A DNA stretch of 64,000 bases. It comes from Micromonospora parva. GTDB taxonomy: Bacteria > Actinomycetota > Actinomycetes > Mycobacteriales > Micromonosporaceae. The translations under genes and the position numbers were made by a program. Below the pieces are notes generated by a model, which worked only from the letters and a program-made list of their open reading frames with translations, was not told the origin of the DNA and made no database searches. Below, piece by piece: positions 36,307-44,950 of the stretch; position 1 is the stretch's first letter, and each line of letters begins with the position of its first letter. The stretch covers positions 372,001-436,000 of the forward strand of contig NZ_JNZS01000007.1 of NCBI RefSeq assembly GCF_000718515.1, read 5' to 3'.

Positions 36307-37167
36307 ATGGAGGCAGCGACGATTGCGAGCGAGACGCGTGAACCGGCGACGGTGCAAACGATCGACAGCACACGCCACCCGGTCGTTCGGCGCATCGCCG
36401 ACGTGCTGCGCAACCGCTCCGAGAGACCGAGCATCTTCGTCCTCGACGATCTGGAGAACATCGAGCAGGCCATCGCCTGCGGGGTCGAGGTGGACACCCT
36501 GTACCTCTCGGCCTCCGCCGACCCTTCTACGTTCGCCGGCATCGACGCAGACGTGCCGCGCTACGTCCTTGACGACAGTGTGGCGCGAACGCTGTTCGGG
36601 GAGCAGAAGCGTTCGCGCGCCTTTGCGCTGGCGCGTGCACCGAGACGTCCCAGACTCCGCGACCTGATCGGAACGACGGGTGACATCATCATCCTCGACG
36701 GGGTGCGGATCGTCGGCAACATCGGAGCGATCACGCGGACGGCCTGCGCGCTCGCCGCGGCGGGCATCGTGCTGGTCGACAGCGGCCTGCGCACGATATG
36801 GGATCGCCGCCTGATCCGCGCCAGTCGCGGATTGGTGTTCGCGACCCCTGTCGTGCTCGCGACTCGCGCGGAATGCGCCGAGTTCATTCGGCAGGAGGGG
36901 CTCGTGCTCGCCGCGCTCTCGGCCGATGCTGTCGAACCGCTGAGCTCGATCCGCACGGCGCGAGAACGTCTCGCGCTCGCGATGGGCAGTGAGCGCGAGG
37001 GAGTGTCGCGTGAACTGGATGCGCTGACCACATACCGATGCTCGATCCCTATGGCTTCGAACGTGGAGTCCTTGAACGTCTCGGTCACCGCAGGTATCGC
37101 CCTCTTCGAGCACAGAACCGGGGAGCACCAGGACTCCCGATTGCGCGAGGTCGGTGGTCGTCTGTGA
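36307..37167 (+). CDS. tsr: 23S rRNA 2'-O-methyltransferase, thiostrepton-resistance (Tsr) family
   Basis: This 286-residue SpoU/TrmH-class methylase has a substrate-binding N-domain (about 20-125) and a knotted catalytic domain. Motif 1 is DGVRIVGNIGAITRT, motif 2 AMGSEREG and motif 3 IPMASNVESLNVSVTAGIAL. Many positions follow the Streptomyces azureus thiostrepton-resistance methylase, including the RASRG-V/L-VF and LFGEQKRSRAF regions. That enzyme methylates the 2'-OH of A1067 of 23S rRNA and blocks thiopeptide binding. It lies directly behind the TipA-like regulator. GC content looks lower than in the NRPS region, suggesting acquisition from another actinobacterium. A different rRNA target cannot be excluded. 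Confidence 0.88.
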   Translation: MEAATIASETREPATVQTIDSTRHPVVRRIADVLRNRSERPSIFVLDDLENIEQAIACGVEVDTLYLSASADPSTFAGIDADVPRYVLDDSVARTLFGEQKRSRAFALARAPRRPRLRDLIGTTGDIIILDGVRIVGNIGAITRTACALAAAGIVLVDSGLRTIWDRRLIRASRGLVFATPVVLATRAECAEFIRQEGLVLAALSADAVEPLSSIRTARERLALAMGSEREGVSRELDALTTYRCSIPMASNVESLNVSVTAGIALFEHRTGEHQDSRLREVGGRL

Positions 37168-37282
37168 CGGGTCGATGGTCCTTGAGAGCAGTGATCGCGG
37201 CTCACCAGGATGTCAGCGACCTCCCGCTCAGGCCTCCGGGGTCAAGGCAGCACATTCCCGAACCCAGCCCGTCCCCGCCCGC

Positions 37283-37747
37283 ATGAGCAAACTAGTCGAA
37301 GAGGCCCAGCTCCCGATGGTGGGCGCGAGCCCTCGCATCCCCAAGCCGCACGATGACGCGGTAGTCGGCTTTCGGGATGCTCCACAGGATGCTCTCCGCT
37401 GTCGTCGTCATGTTGCGCGCCGCCCTGTCGCTCAGCTCCGGCGCGTGAGCACGGCGATCCGCGAACTCGTGTCATGGGGATTGGTCCGCACGATCCCACA
37501 GCCGGGCAGTCGTCGCTTCCTCGTCGAGGCGGCCGACGGATTCGAGCAGCTCCTCGCCGCCAGCCATCAGCGCACTCGTACCTTCACCCGCACGCTGCGT
37601 GCTGTCGAGGAACTCACCGAGAACGCCCAAGCGGCGGACCGCCCTCGCGACATCACGGACCTGTTCACGTCCTACGTCGACGCCGGCGAACAAGTCCTCC
37701 GCCAACGTCCGCAACGGCACACGAACACACAGGGAAGCTCATGCTGA
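37283..37747 (+). pseudogene. GbsR/MarR-type regulator, N-terminal half frameshifted
   Basis: The region from ATG 37283 starts MSKLVEEAQLPMVGA, then loses sense. In the next frame LRAALSLSSGA appears, which should join VSTAIRELVSWGLVRTIPQP in the first frame, giving a winged-helix recognition part; the remainder to DITDLFTSYVDAGEQVL is normal. At least two frameshifts (near 37330 and 37445) fit a damaged GbsR/MarR-family gene. A sequencing error is an alternative. The stop overlaps the start of the GDSL gene as ATGCTGA, showing that the two were once coupled. Confidence 0.55.
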
Positions 37748-38442
37748 TCTTCATCACCGCCGCCGTTCTTCTCCTCATCGTCGGGGGCGTCGCCTTCGCT
37801 GCCCGGCGGACGATGCATCCGCCCGTCCCGCGCCCGGCAACCGGCAAGATCACCGTCGCGGCGATCGGCGACAGCAACACCTATGGCGCAGGTGTGCTGC
37901 TCAAGGGCCGCAACAGATGGTCCTATCCGGCCCAGCTCGCCCAGATGCTCGGCGACCGGTACCAGGTGCTCAACTACGGACTGAATCGGCGCACACTTCA
38001 GCGCAACGGTGATTGGCCCTATGCCGCGAACCGATTCGCCGAGGCGTCTCTAGGAGCGCGCGCCGACATCGTCCTCATCATGCTGGGAACGAATGACGCA
38101 CGAGGCGACAATTGGAACGCGAAGGCGTACGAGTCGGAACTCGCCGACTTCGCCGCCCGCTACAGCGCCGACGGCACGTCGACCGTCTACCTCCTGACGC
38201 CGCCGGTCGCGTTCTCCAATCGCCGCGCCGTTTCCGAACGCATCGTCGCGGAAGAGGTCGCGCCGATCGTGCGTCGCGTCGCCGAGCAGCACAGCCTCCC
38301 GCTCATCGACATCTTCGATGTCACCGAACGAGGCGTCACAACTCACCGCGACGGCATCCACCTTGACGCCGCCGCAAGCAGACTCGTCGCGGAAACGATC
38401 GCGGCTACCATCGGTCCCGAACAGGACCGCACGAGCGGATGA
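37741..38442 (+). CDS. SGNH/GDSL hydrolase, membrane-anchored or secreted
   Basis: This 233-residue protein has an N-terminal hydrophobic segment (about 3-20) followed by an SGNH hydrolase domain. Block I is AIGDSNTYGAG (nucleophile Ser), block II has Gly in NYGLNRRT, block III is LGTNDAR and block V DGIHLD with the Asp and His. Such enzymes are esterases, lipases or deacetylases acting at the cell surface. Overlaps with the regulator remnant upstream and with the MFS gene downstream (ATGA) put all three in one operon, possibly continuing the tipA-tsr unit. The substrate is unknown. Confidence 0.85.
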   Translation: MLIFITAAVLLLIVGGVAFAARRTMHPPVPRPATGKITVAAIGDSNTYGAGVLLKGRNRWSYPAQLAQMLGDRYQVLNYGLNRRTLQRNGDWPYAANRFAEASLGARADIVLIMLGTNDARGDNWNAKAYESELADFAARYSADGTSTVYLLTPPVAFSNRRAVSERIVAEEVAPIVRRVAEQHSLPLIDIFDVTERGVTTHRDGIHLDAAASRLVAETIAATIGPEQDRTSG

Positions 38443-39641
38443 CTCATCAAGCCTCCCGAGAAATGGTGCGTATGCCTGCTTGGTTGTTCACCCTGCTCGC
38501 CGCCGCGTTCGTGCTCTACACCGACGACTACGTGATCGCCGGAGTCCTGCCCGAACTCGCCGCCGATCTGGAAGTCAACGAAGGCCAGGCCGGGCAACTG
38601 ATCACCGTGTTTTCCCTGAGCGTCGCCATCGCAGCACCGGTCACAGCCGTCGTCCTCGCGGACGTGCCTCGCCGAAGACTGTTCACGACCGCGTTACTGG
38701 TCTTCATCGCCGCGAACATCGGCGCAGCGACCACGGAGTCGTTCGCGGTCTTGACGACGCTGCGCGTGGCTGCTGCGCTCGCGGCCGCGGCGATGACCCC
38801 GGCGCTGTTCGCGTTCACCGCACGCCACGCACCACCGCAGAAGGTTGGCAGGTACATCGCCATCGTCTCGCTCGGCGTCACCGGATCGATCGCCGCCGGG
38901 GTGCCGTTCGGCACCTGGATCGGCGGCACCCTCGGATGGAGAGCCACCTTCGCGACGATGGCCCTCGCCGGTACTCTCGTCCTCATCCTCTTGCTCGATA
39001 CCCTGCCCCGCTGCGAGGAAACCGACGGCGCGCCACGGCTGGCCGATCAGTTCCGCATCCTGCTGCGGGCTCAGATCTCACTCGGATTGCTGGCGAACTG
39101 CCTGCTCATGACCGGCTCGATGATGATGCTCACCTACCTCGCCCCATATCTGTCCGCGACCACGACAGCAGGCATTGAGCAACGCGCACTCGCATTCAGC
39201 CTCTCCGGAATCGCAGGCATCGCGGGCATCTGGCTCGGTGGAATCGCCACCGACCGCCTCGGCGCAGACCGAACCCTGTTGATCGGTATCGGTACGATCG
39301 TCGCCGCGATGGTCGTGCTCTGGGTGCTCTGGACAGCCAGGCCCGCTCCACTGCCGCTCGTGCTGGTCACGGCGACGCTGTGGGGCGGTATGGCGTTCTG
39401 GAACTCGCCAGCAATCCAAGCCCGCCTGCACCACCTCGCCGGTCCTGTCTCCGGGCAAGCCTTGGCGCTGAACACTTCCGGCACTTACCTCGGGGTATCC
39501 ATCGGAGCCGCGACAGGAGGCACCATCCTCACCACCGCCGGAGTGAGCGCCCTCCCGCTCACGGCAGCAGGCTTCGCGATCGCTGCACTTCTTGTGCTCA
39601 CCCTCGCCCGCAGCGCTACTCGAATCCCCGCGACTGGCTGA
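38439..39641 (+). CDS. MFS transporter, DHA1-type drug efflux
   Basis: This 400-residue major facilitator protein has 12 predicted helices. Motifs typical of DHA1 efflux pumps are DDYVIAGVLPELAADL in helix 1, ADVPRRRLFTTAL in the 2-3 loop and GVTGSIAAGVPFGTWIGGTLGW in helix 5. Its start overlaps the GDSL stop by four bases. Following tipA-tsr and the GDSL gene, it is plausibly a drug exporter of the same resistance island; the substrate is not evident. Confidence 0.88.
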   Translation: MTHQASREMVRMPAWLFTLLAAAFVLYTDDYVIAGVLPELAADLEVNEGQAGQLITVFSLSVAIAAPVTAVVLADVPRRRLFTTALLVFIAANIGAATTESFAVLTTLRVAAALAAAAMTPALFAFTARHAPPQKVGRYIAIVSLGVTGSIAAGVPFGTWIGGTLGWRATFATMALAGTLVLILLLDTLPRCEETDGAPRLADQFRILLRAQISLGLLANCLLMTGSMMMLTYLAPYLSATTTAGIEQRALAFSLSGIAGIAGIWLGGIATDRLGADRTLLIGIGTIVAAMVVLWVLWTARPAPLPLVLVTATLWGGMAFWNSPAIQARLHHLAGPVSGQALALNTSGTYLGVSIGAATGGTILTTAGVSALPLTAAGFAIAALLVLTLARSATRIPATG

Positions 39642-39924
39642 TCGTGAGCAAGCCACCTCGTGCGCGAACGACAGCCGCCACCCGTCAAACGCGCAGACCG
39701 CTGGTTGACGACCTCGAAGCCAGCGAGACGGCGGCGTTCACCAAGCCGATCCGGGCGCTCAGGTAGTGGAATCCAGGCGTCAAGAATTCCTATTGCCGCG
39801 AGAATCCGCACGGTTCCGACTCGTAGCCCATGAAGTCCCCCTTTCCCGCAACACCACGACGGTTGCGTCGGCCTCACGTCCCTTCGTCTGGTAAAGGTTC
39901 ATCAGCTGGACCTCGCGCGGGTTG

Positions 39925-40985
39925 AGCGACCTGCGGGAACTGAGTGCGCTTCACCTGCACTGGCTGTCCGCATACGACCCCGAGCAGAACGGCTCCGCGC
40001 CGCCGGGCTGGCATCGCGACTTCGCTGACGCCCGGCAGCGGCTCCGTGACTGGGTCGCGGCCTCGGGGACCCGGCGCCCCGGCACAGACCCGACCGGCCG
40101 GCTGCGGGGCATCGCCGACACCCTCGCCTCGGCGTTCGCCATCCACACCGGCCGCAACCGGCTCACCCACCGCGCCCGAATGCCCGCCCCGGTGGCCGTC
40201 CTCGCCGCACGCCGCCTCGGACCCGGATTCCTCATCTCCGCACCGGAACTCGCCGCCCTCGCCGCCCTGCCGCAGGACCTCGCCGTGCCCGGCCTCGACC
40301 GGGCGCGGGCCGCGTCCATGCCGGCACCGGTCGCCGTCCCCGGGCTCCGGCAAGACCACCCTGCTGGTCAACATGGCCCTCGACGACATCAAGGCAGGCC
40401 GCGGCACCGTCGTCATCGACCCGCACGGCGACCTCGTCCTGGACATCCTCGACCGGCTCCCCGCAGGCATCGCCGACCGCGTCGTGCTCTTCGACCCCGA
40501 CCAGGACAACCCGCCGACGCTGAATCTCCTCGAAGGCGACGACCCCGACCTGGTCGTCGACAACCTCGTGTCGATCTTCGGGAACATCTTCGCCAAGGCG
40601 TGGGGGCCGCGGATGGACGACGTCATGCGAGTGGCCTGCCTGACTCTGCTGCGCCACAACAACGTCACCCTGCAGCACATCCCCCCGCTGCTCAACAGCC
40701 CCCAATTCCGCTCGGCGATGACGGTGGACCTCGACGACCCGGCCGGGCTCAGCGGCTTCTGGCAGTGGTACGACAGCCTCGACGACAGCCTCCGCTCGCA
40801 GGTCATCGGACCGGTCCTCGCCCGGCTGCGCGCGTTCCTACTGCGCGATTTCGTCAAACGCACCATGCGCTACCCGAAGTCGAGCTTCGACATGGGCCGC
40901 GTCCTCGACGGCGGAGTGCTGCTCATCCGCATCCCCAAGGGCGTGCTCGGCGAGGACACCAGCCGGCTGCTCGATGCTGCTGCGC
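39925..40985 (+). pseudogene. Broken conjugation coupling ATPase (VirD4/TraG-like)
   Basis: The frame first reads LHWLSAYDPEQNGSAPPGW and onwards to LISAPELAALAALPQDL, then breaks near 40340. It resumes in another frame with Walker A PGSGKTTLLVNMALDD, GTVVIDPHGDLVLDILDRL, RVVLFDPDQDNPP and LLIRIPKGVLGEDTSRLL. This is the order of actinobacterial type IV coupling ATPases of integrative conjugative elements. Sequence expected before the P-loop is missing and the C-terminal part ends abruptly near 40985, so there is an internal deletion, a frameshift and a truncation. The 270 bp after it show no gene. It marks the remains of a conjugative element. Confidence 0.7.
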
Positions 40986-41254
40986 GAGGTGATGACCCCG
41001 ACGCCGCTGCGCGACGAGTGGAGCGAGGACACACGGTGGTGCTATCCGGGGATCCGCGCACAGGTCGTGGTGACGTGGCTGCGAAAGAACTGGCGGGTAT
41101 GCAGTACCTGTTGGCCACGAGACCCTGGCCTCGGCCCTGGGTCCTCCACGGGTAAGGCCGGGAACGGTAGACCGAATCGGCCGGAGAGCAATGACCTCCG
41201 AGATGCGCGCGGAACACCGCCTCCGGCCGTTCGGGTCGGCGTGGCCTTCCGATG

Positions 41255-41680
41255 TCAGATCCGGGTCATGGTGGAGGCGTATCCGCCTCCACCGGGGTAG
41301 GTCCATGCGCCGGTAACCGTGGTGTCGTCGGCGCTGAACGTGCCCTCGTAGTAGGCGGGACCGCCCTTCGCGCCAGCCCAGATGGTCAGCTTGTCGCCGA
41401 CGAGTTCGTAGACGTAGTCGAAAGTGTTGCCGGCCGCGTCGTAGAACCGCGACACCACGTCCGCACCGACCGGCTCGCCGAACGGGTGTAGGTGTCCGAT
41501 GACCTCCAAGCCGGTGACCGGCTGCCCGAACTGGCTGAGTTCCACGTGCTGGAGCAAGAAGAACCGGCCGGCCATCCACTCGTACCGCACGGTTCCCTCG
41601 GCGCCGCCGGTCACCGACCAGGTGCCGACCAGACGGTCCAGGGCCTGCAGTTCGACGCTCGGCTCGGTGTTCTCAGACAT
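41255..41680 (-). CDS. DUF1579-like beta-barrel protein, ECF42 regulon candidate
   Basis: This 141-residue protein has the layout of DUF1579-like small beta-barrels: ALDRLVGTWSVTGGAEGT, YEWMAGRFFLLQHVEL, a middle RFYDAAGNTFDYVYELVGDKLTIW and a final GAWTYPGGGGYASTMTRI. ATG 41680 follows CCAAGGAGG. Its promoter has the same TGTC/CGAGG arrangement as the divergent DUF998 gene. Homologues of this type commonly lie beside ECF42 sigma factors. Biochemical function is unknown. Confidence 0.75.
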   Translation of the reverse strand: MSENTEPSVELQALDRLVGTWSVTGGAEGTVRYEWMAGRFFLLQHVELSQFGQPVTGLEVIGHLHPFGEPVGADVVSRFYDAAGNTFDYVYELVGDKLTIWAGAKGGPAYYEGTFSADDTTVTGAWTYPGGGGYASTMTRI

Positions 41681-41710
41681 CGTGTCCTCCTTGGTGAATG
41701 CTTGCCGGTA

Positions 41711-41738
41711 CCTCGAAGGCGGCACCCACGCTTTGACA
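41711..41738 (-). promoter_or_regulatory. Putative ECF42 promoter of the DUF1579-like gene
   Basis: On the minus strand TGTC (41738-41735) is followed 19 bases later by CGAGG (41715-41711). The plus-strand site at 41773-41800 has identical spacing, and both are followed by nearly identical leaders ending in CACCAAGGAGG. TGTCGA-like -35 and CGA-containing -10 elements are known for ECF42 sigma factors. Confidence 0.55.
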
Positions 41739-41772
41739 CCCACTGGGCGTAACTCAGGTCACATCGTGGTCG

Positions 41773-41800
41773 TGTCGGAATCCCCGGATCGGCCACGAGG
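41773..41800 (+). promoter_or_regulatory. Putative ECF42 promoter of the DUF998 gene
   Basis: TGTC (41773-41776) and CGAGG (41796-41800) are separated by 19 bases and lie 31 bp upstream of ATG 41831. The element mirrors the one serving the divergent gene, so both are likely read by the sigma factor encoded at 42898. Confidence 0.55.
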
Positions 41801-41830
41801 TAGCGGCAGGAACTCACCAAGGAGGAAGTC

Positions 41831-42472
41831 ATGGCCCCCGTCGCCGCCACCGTTCCCGCCGTCCGCCGCTCGTCTGACCGGCTGCTCCTCGCCGGAGCCC
41901 TTGCCGGGCCGGTCTTCTTCGCCTCGGCCGTGACGCAGATGCTCACTCGTGAGGGCTACAACATCACGCGGCACCCGATCAGCCAGCTCGCCACCGGTAG
42001 CCTCGGCTGGATCCAGATCACCACGTTCGTGCTCGCCGGTCTCGGCGGCCTGGCGCTCGCCGCCGGTATCCGGCGCACGCTCACCGAGGGAACCGGCCGG
42101 CGTGTGCTGCCGATCTTCGTCGGGATCTTCGGTGCCGGTCTCGTCGCGGCCGGCGTGTTCACCATGGATCCGGAGCGCGGCTTCCCGGTCGGGACCCCCG
42201 ACGGGCCGGTCGACCAGATGTCCTGGCACAGCATCGCGCATTCGGCCGCGGCCGCCATCGCCTTCACCGCACTGGCCATCGCCGCCATCGTGCTGACCGT
42301 CCGCCACGTCCGTCGTCGGGCCGCGCTGCCGGCGGTGCTGAACGGCGTCGCCGCGCTCATCCTGCTGCTGCCCATGTCGCCGAGCCACATGAGCATCCAG
42401 ATCGCCGTGAACGGCCTGGTCGCCTTCACCTGGACGACGGTCCTCGCCCTCTCCCTGCACCGTTCGTCCTGA
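41831..42472 (+). CDS. DUF998 family membrane protein
   Basis: This 213-residue protein has six hydrophobic helices and the DUF998 hallmarks: AGPVFFASAVTQMLTREGYN, HPISQLATGSLGW in the first loop and VFTMDPERGFPVGTPDG with WHSIAHSAAAA. ATG 41831 follows AAGGAGG. It starts a plus-strand run with the YCII/DGPF and sigma genes. DUF998 proteins have no established activity; here it is a probable target gene of the ECF42 sigma factor. Confidence 0.82.
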   Translation: MAPVAATVPAVRRSSDRLLLAGALAGPVFFASAVTQMLTREGYNITRHPISQLATGSLGWIQITTFVLAGLGGLALAAGIRRTLTEGTGRRVLPIFVGIFGAGLVAAGVFTMDPERGFPVGTPDGPVDQMSWHSIAHSAAAAIAFTALAIAAIVLTVRHVRRRAALPAVLNGVAALILLLPMSPSHMSIQIAVNGLVAFTWTTVLALSLHRSS

Positions 42473-42512
42473 CCGGCGTAACGTGATCTCCCGCGCAACA
42501 ACAAGGATGACC

Positions 42513-42884
42513 ATGAAGTATCTGCTGCTCAGCTACACGCCGGCCGCCGCCTGGGACGCCGCGACCGCCGACACCCCGTCCAAGGAGGCGCTGGCCGCGT
42601 TCGCCGCGTACCAGCAGTTCGAACAGGAACTGATCAAGACCGGCGAGTTCGTCAGCAGCGAGGGTCTTGGCCACCCGGCCATCAGCACGACGGTCCGCAA
42701 GAGCCCGGCCGGCGTGGTGGCGACCGACGGGCCATTCATCGAGCTCAAGGAGGTCCTGGCCAGCTTCGCGGTGATCGACGTGGCCAGCCAGGAACGCGCC
42801 GTCGAGATCGTCTCGAGGATGGTCGAGGTGCTGGGAGAACCAGTGGAGATCCGGCCGATCATGGGCACGGACTTCGCGGCATGA
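42513..42884 (+). CDS. YCII-related DGPF-domain protein, ECF42 partner
   Basis: This 123-residue ferredoxin-like-fold protein of the YCII family has the DGPF signature as VVATDGPFIELKEVLASFAV and an N-terminal MKYLLLSYTP strand. ATG 42513 has AAGGA upstream. Such proteins are the constant neighbours and regulon members of ECF42 sigma factors. The gene ends 13 bp before the sigma gene and is almost certainly cotranscribed. Enzymatic activity is unknown. Confidence 0.88.
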   Translation: MKYLLLSYTPAAAWDAATADTPSKEALAAFAAYQQFEQELIKTGEFVSSEGLGHPAISTTVRKSPAGVVATDGPFIELKEVLASFAVIDVASQERAVEIVSRMVEVLGEPVEIRPIMGTDFAA

Positions 42885-42897
42885 CCGATTCAGCTGA

Positions 42898-44190
42898 ATG
42901 CTGCCATCCGGAAGCGACAAACCGGGAGGGCACAAGAACGGCAGACCCGGCGTGACGCCGGACGTCGAGCACCTGCTGCGCACGGAGGCGCCGCAGGTGC
43001 TCGGCGCGTTGGTGCGGCGCTTCGGCCACTTCGACATCGCCGAGGATGCGGTACAGGAAGCACTGCTCGTCGCGAGCCGGACGTGGCCGACCAACGGCGT
43101 GCCGGAGAACCCGCGCAGCTGGCTGATCCGGATCGGCTACCGGCGAATGGTCGATCTGCTCCGCACCGACCAGGCCCGACGCCGGCGCGAGCAGCACGCG
43201 GGCATGACCGAGCTGGCGATGCAGGACCCGGCCCGCCAGGCGCACCCTCCGCTGGAGACCGACGACAGTCTCACGCTCCTGCTGCTGTGCTGCCATCCTG
43301 CGCTGAGCCCCAGCTCCCAGGTGGCGCTCACTCTGCGCGCGGTCGGCGGCCTGACGACCGCGGAGATCGCACACGCCCACGGGACGACCGAGAGCACCAT
43401 GGGTGCGCGGATCAGCCGCGCCAAGCAGCAACTGGCCCGTGCCGGCGCCCGCTTCACCCCGCCCACCGACGCCGATCGGGACAGTCGGATGAACGCCGTG
43501 ATGCAGGTGCTGTACCTGATCTTCAATGAGGGCTACACGGCCTCCACCGGCGACGAGCTCGCCCGCATCGACCTGACCCGCGAAGCGATCCGGCTGACCC
43601 GCATGCTCCGCGACTCTCTGCCGGACGACCCCGAGGTGATCGGTCTGCTCGCACTGATGCTGCTCACCGAGTCGCGGCGCACTGCCCGTACCGACGGCGA
43701 CGAGCTGGTGCGGCTCGACGAGCAGGATCGGACACAGTGGAATACCGCCCTGATCCGCGAGGGCACGGAACTGATCGACAGCGTCTGGCACCGACGCGAG
43801 ATCGGCACGTACCAGTTACAGGCGGCGATCGCCGCCGTGCATGCCGCGACCACGTCGCCGGAACAGACGGACTGGCCACAGATCGCGGCACTGTACCTGT
43901 GGCTCGAAAGGCTCAACCAGACCGCGCCGGTACGTCTGAGCCGGGTGGTCGCGGTCGCCCACGCCTACGGGCCGGCCCGAGGACTGGCGCTGCTCGACGA
44001 CCTCAACCGGCGCTACCAGCTCGATCAGGAACCCCTGACCCGACAACGGGAACGCGCCGTGCGCGCCCACCTGCTCGAGATGACCGGCAACCCGAGCAGC
44101 GCGGCGGCACGGTACCGCGAAGCAGCGGCCCTGACGGAGAACCAGGTCGAACGGCGATACCTCCTCGGCCGGGCCCATCGCCTCGGCTGA
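42898..44190 (+). CDS. ECF42-type RNA polymerase sigma factor with C-terminal helical extension
   Basis: This protein has 430 residues from ATG 42898; GTG 42952 is an equally good start because family similarity begins there. Sigma-2 region: HFDIAEDAVQEALLVASRTW and PRSWLIRIGYRRMVDLLR. Sigma-4 region: ALTLRAVGGLTTAEIAHA and TTESTMGARISRAKQQL. A C-terminal TPR-like half of about 200 residues (NEGYTAS, LLALMLLTESRR, LYLWLERLNQTAPVRLSRVV) follows, needed for activity in studied ECF42 proteins. There is no anti-sigma gene, as usual for this group. It should transcribe the DGPF, DUF998 and DUF1579-like genes. Confidence 0.88.
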   Translation: MLPSGSDKPGGHKNGRPGVTPDVEHLLRTEAPQVLGALVRRFGHFDIAEDAVQEALLVASRTWPTNGVPENPRSWLIRIGYRRMVDLLRTDQARRRREQHAGMTELAMQDPARQAHPPLETDDSLTLLLLCCHPALSPSSQVALTLRAVGGLTTAEIAHAHGTTESTMGARISRAKQQLARAGARFTPPTDADRDSRMNAVMQVLYLIFNEGYTASTGDELARIDLTREAIRLTRMLRDSLPDDPEVIGLLALMLLTESRRTARTDGDELVRLDEQDRTQWNTALIREGTELIDSVWHRREIGTYQLQAAIAAVHAATTSPEQTDWPQIAALYLWLERLNQTAPVRLSRVVAVAHAYGPARGLALLDDLNRRYQLDQEPLTRQRERAVRAHLLEMTGNPSSAAARYREAAALTENQVERRYLLGRAHRLG

Positions 44191-44344
44191 CCGGTCATCG
44201 GCCCCGGGCTGCGACGGTGGGAAACATCGGCAACCCTCTCCCCGCCACCTCCGCAACGGCCGCCGGAAATGCCGGCGTCCGGGAAGCGACGTTCACTGAC
44301 ACAGTGTCTGCAACGTCCATGCCACCGGCAGACAATCGCGGGGC

Positions 44345-44739
44345 GGATGGTCGTCCTACCCCGGTTCGCCGTCGGCATGATCATGGCCCGCAAGCTCGTC
44401 GCCGCCGACAACCCCCACGACGCGATCTTCGCTTCCCGGCGCGGCACCTGTCTGTCGCCCAACAGCGTCCGCCGTCAGTGGCGTGAGGCCCGCGCCGACA
44501 CCGACCTCGCCTGGGTCAGCCCCCACACCTTCCGCAAGACCGTCGCCACCCTCATCAAAAAAGAGACCGACACGAAAAGCGCCGCAGCACAGCTCGGACA
44601 CTCCAGCGAGGAGGTCACCGCCACGTACTACATCGCCAAACCCGCCCAAGCCCCGGACGTCTCGGACATCCTCGAGCGACTCGGCACCGACCGCAGGCGC
44701 CGCCCCACACCCGCACTGCCCAACGATGCGCAGGGATGA
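44345..44739 (+). pseudogene. Truncated tyrosine recombinase (integrase) catalytic domain
   Basis: The open frame begins at 44269, but recombinase similarity starts near 44345 (VVLPRFAVGMIMARKL). It includes NPHDAIFASRRGT, SPHTFRKTVATLI (HxxR), AAAQLGHSS and the tyrosine region TATYYIAK. The N-terminal DNA-binding half and the first catalytic arginine are missing, so it cannot be active. It ends 113 bp from a tRNA-Pro 3' end, the normal place for the int gene of an actinobacterial integrative element. It is the fossil integrase of the left island. Confidence 0.7.
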
Positions 44740-44811
44740 CGAACCTGGTTCCCGACCCCGGTAAATGGGGGGTTTCGGGGGGGCGGTTCAAAACCCCATA
44801 GACAAACTTAA

Positions 44812-44843
44812 AGCCCTGACCAGCATTTCCGCTGGTCAGGGCT
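44812..44843. terminator. Strong bidirectional hairpin beside the tRNA-Pro fragment
   Basis: Perfect 13-bp arms (AGCCCTGACCAGC, 44812-44824, and its complement, 44831-44843) enclose a six-base loop. The hairpin lies between the integrase remnant and the tRNA 3' end, so it could terminate the former on the plus strand and the original tRNA on the minus strand. Confidence 0.75.
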
Positions 44844-44851
44844 TCTTGTCT

Positions 44852-44950
44852 GTCGGGACGGCCGGATTCGAACCGACGACCCCTTGACCCCCAGTTTTAC
44901 AACGATTCTGTCACGGCGTGTCGGAACAGGCTGATAGGTCCTCCAATGCG
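44852..44950. repeat. 99-bp direct repeat, copy 1, containing tRNA-Pro(GGG) 3' end (att-like)
   Basis: This stretch is identical base for base to 56565-56663. Read on the minus strand, its end gives CTGGGGGTCAAGG (anticodon loop with GGG plus the 3' half of the anticodon stem), the T-arm and CGTCCCGAC. It is thus the 3' half of a tRNA-Pro(GGG); the 5' half is absent because sequence before the loop reads AAAA. The other half of the repeat holds the last 12 codons and stop of the immunity gene at 44911. It is a probable integration junction. Confidence 0.8.

Noticed and set aside
44852..44930. Possible complete tRNA-Pro
   Set aside because: The sequence preceding the anticodon loop is AAAA instead of the stem partner, so only the 3' half exists; the same is true at 56565.
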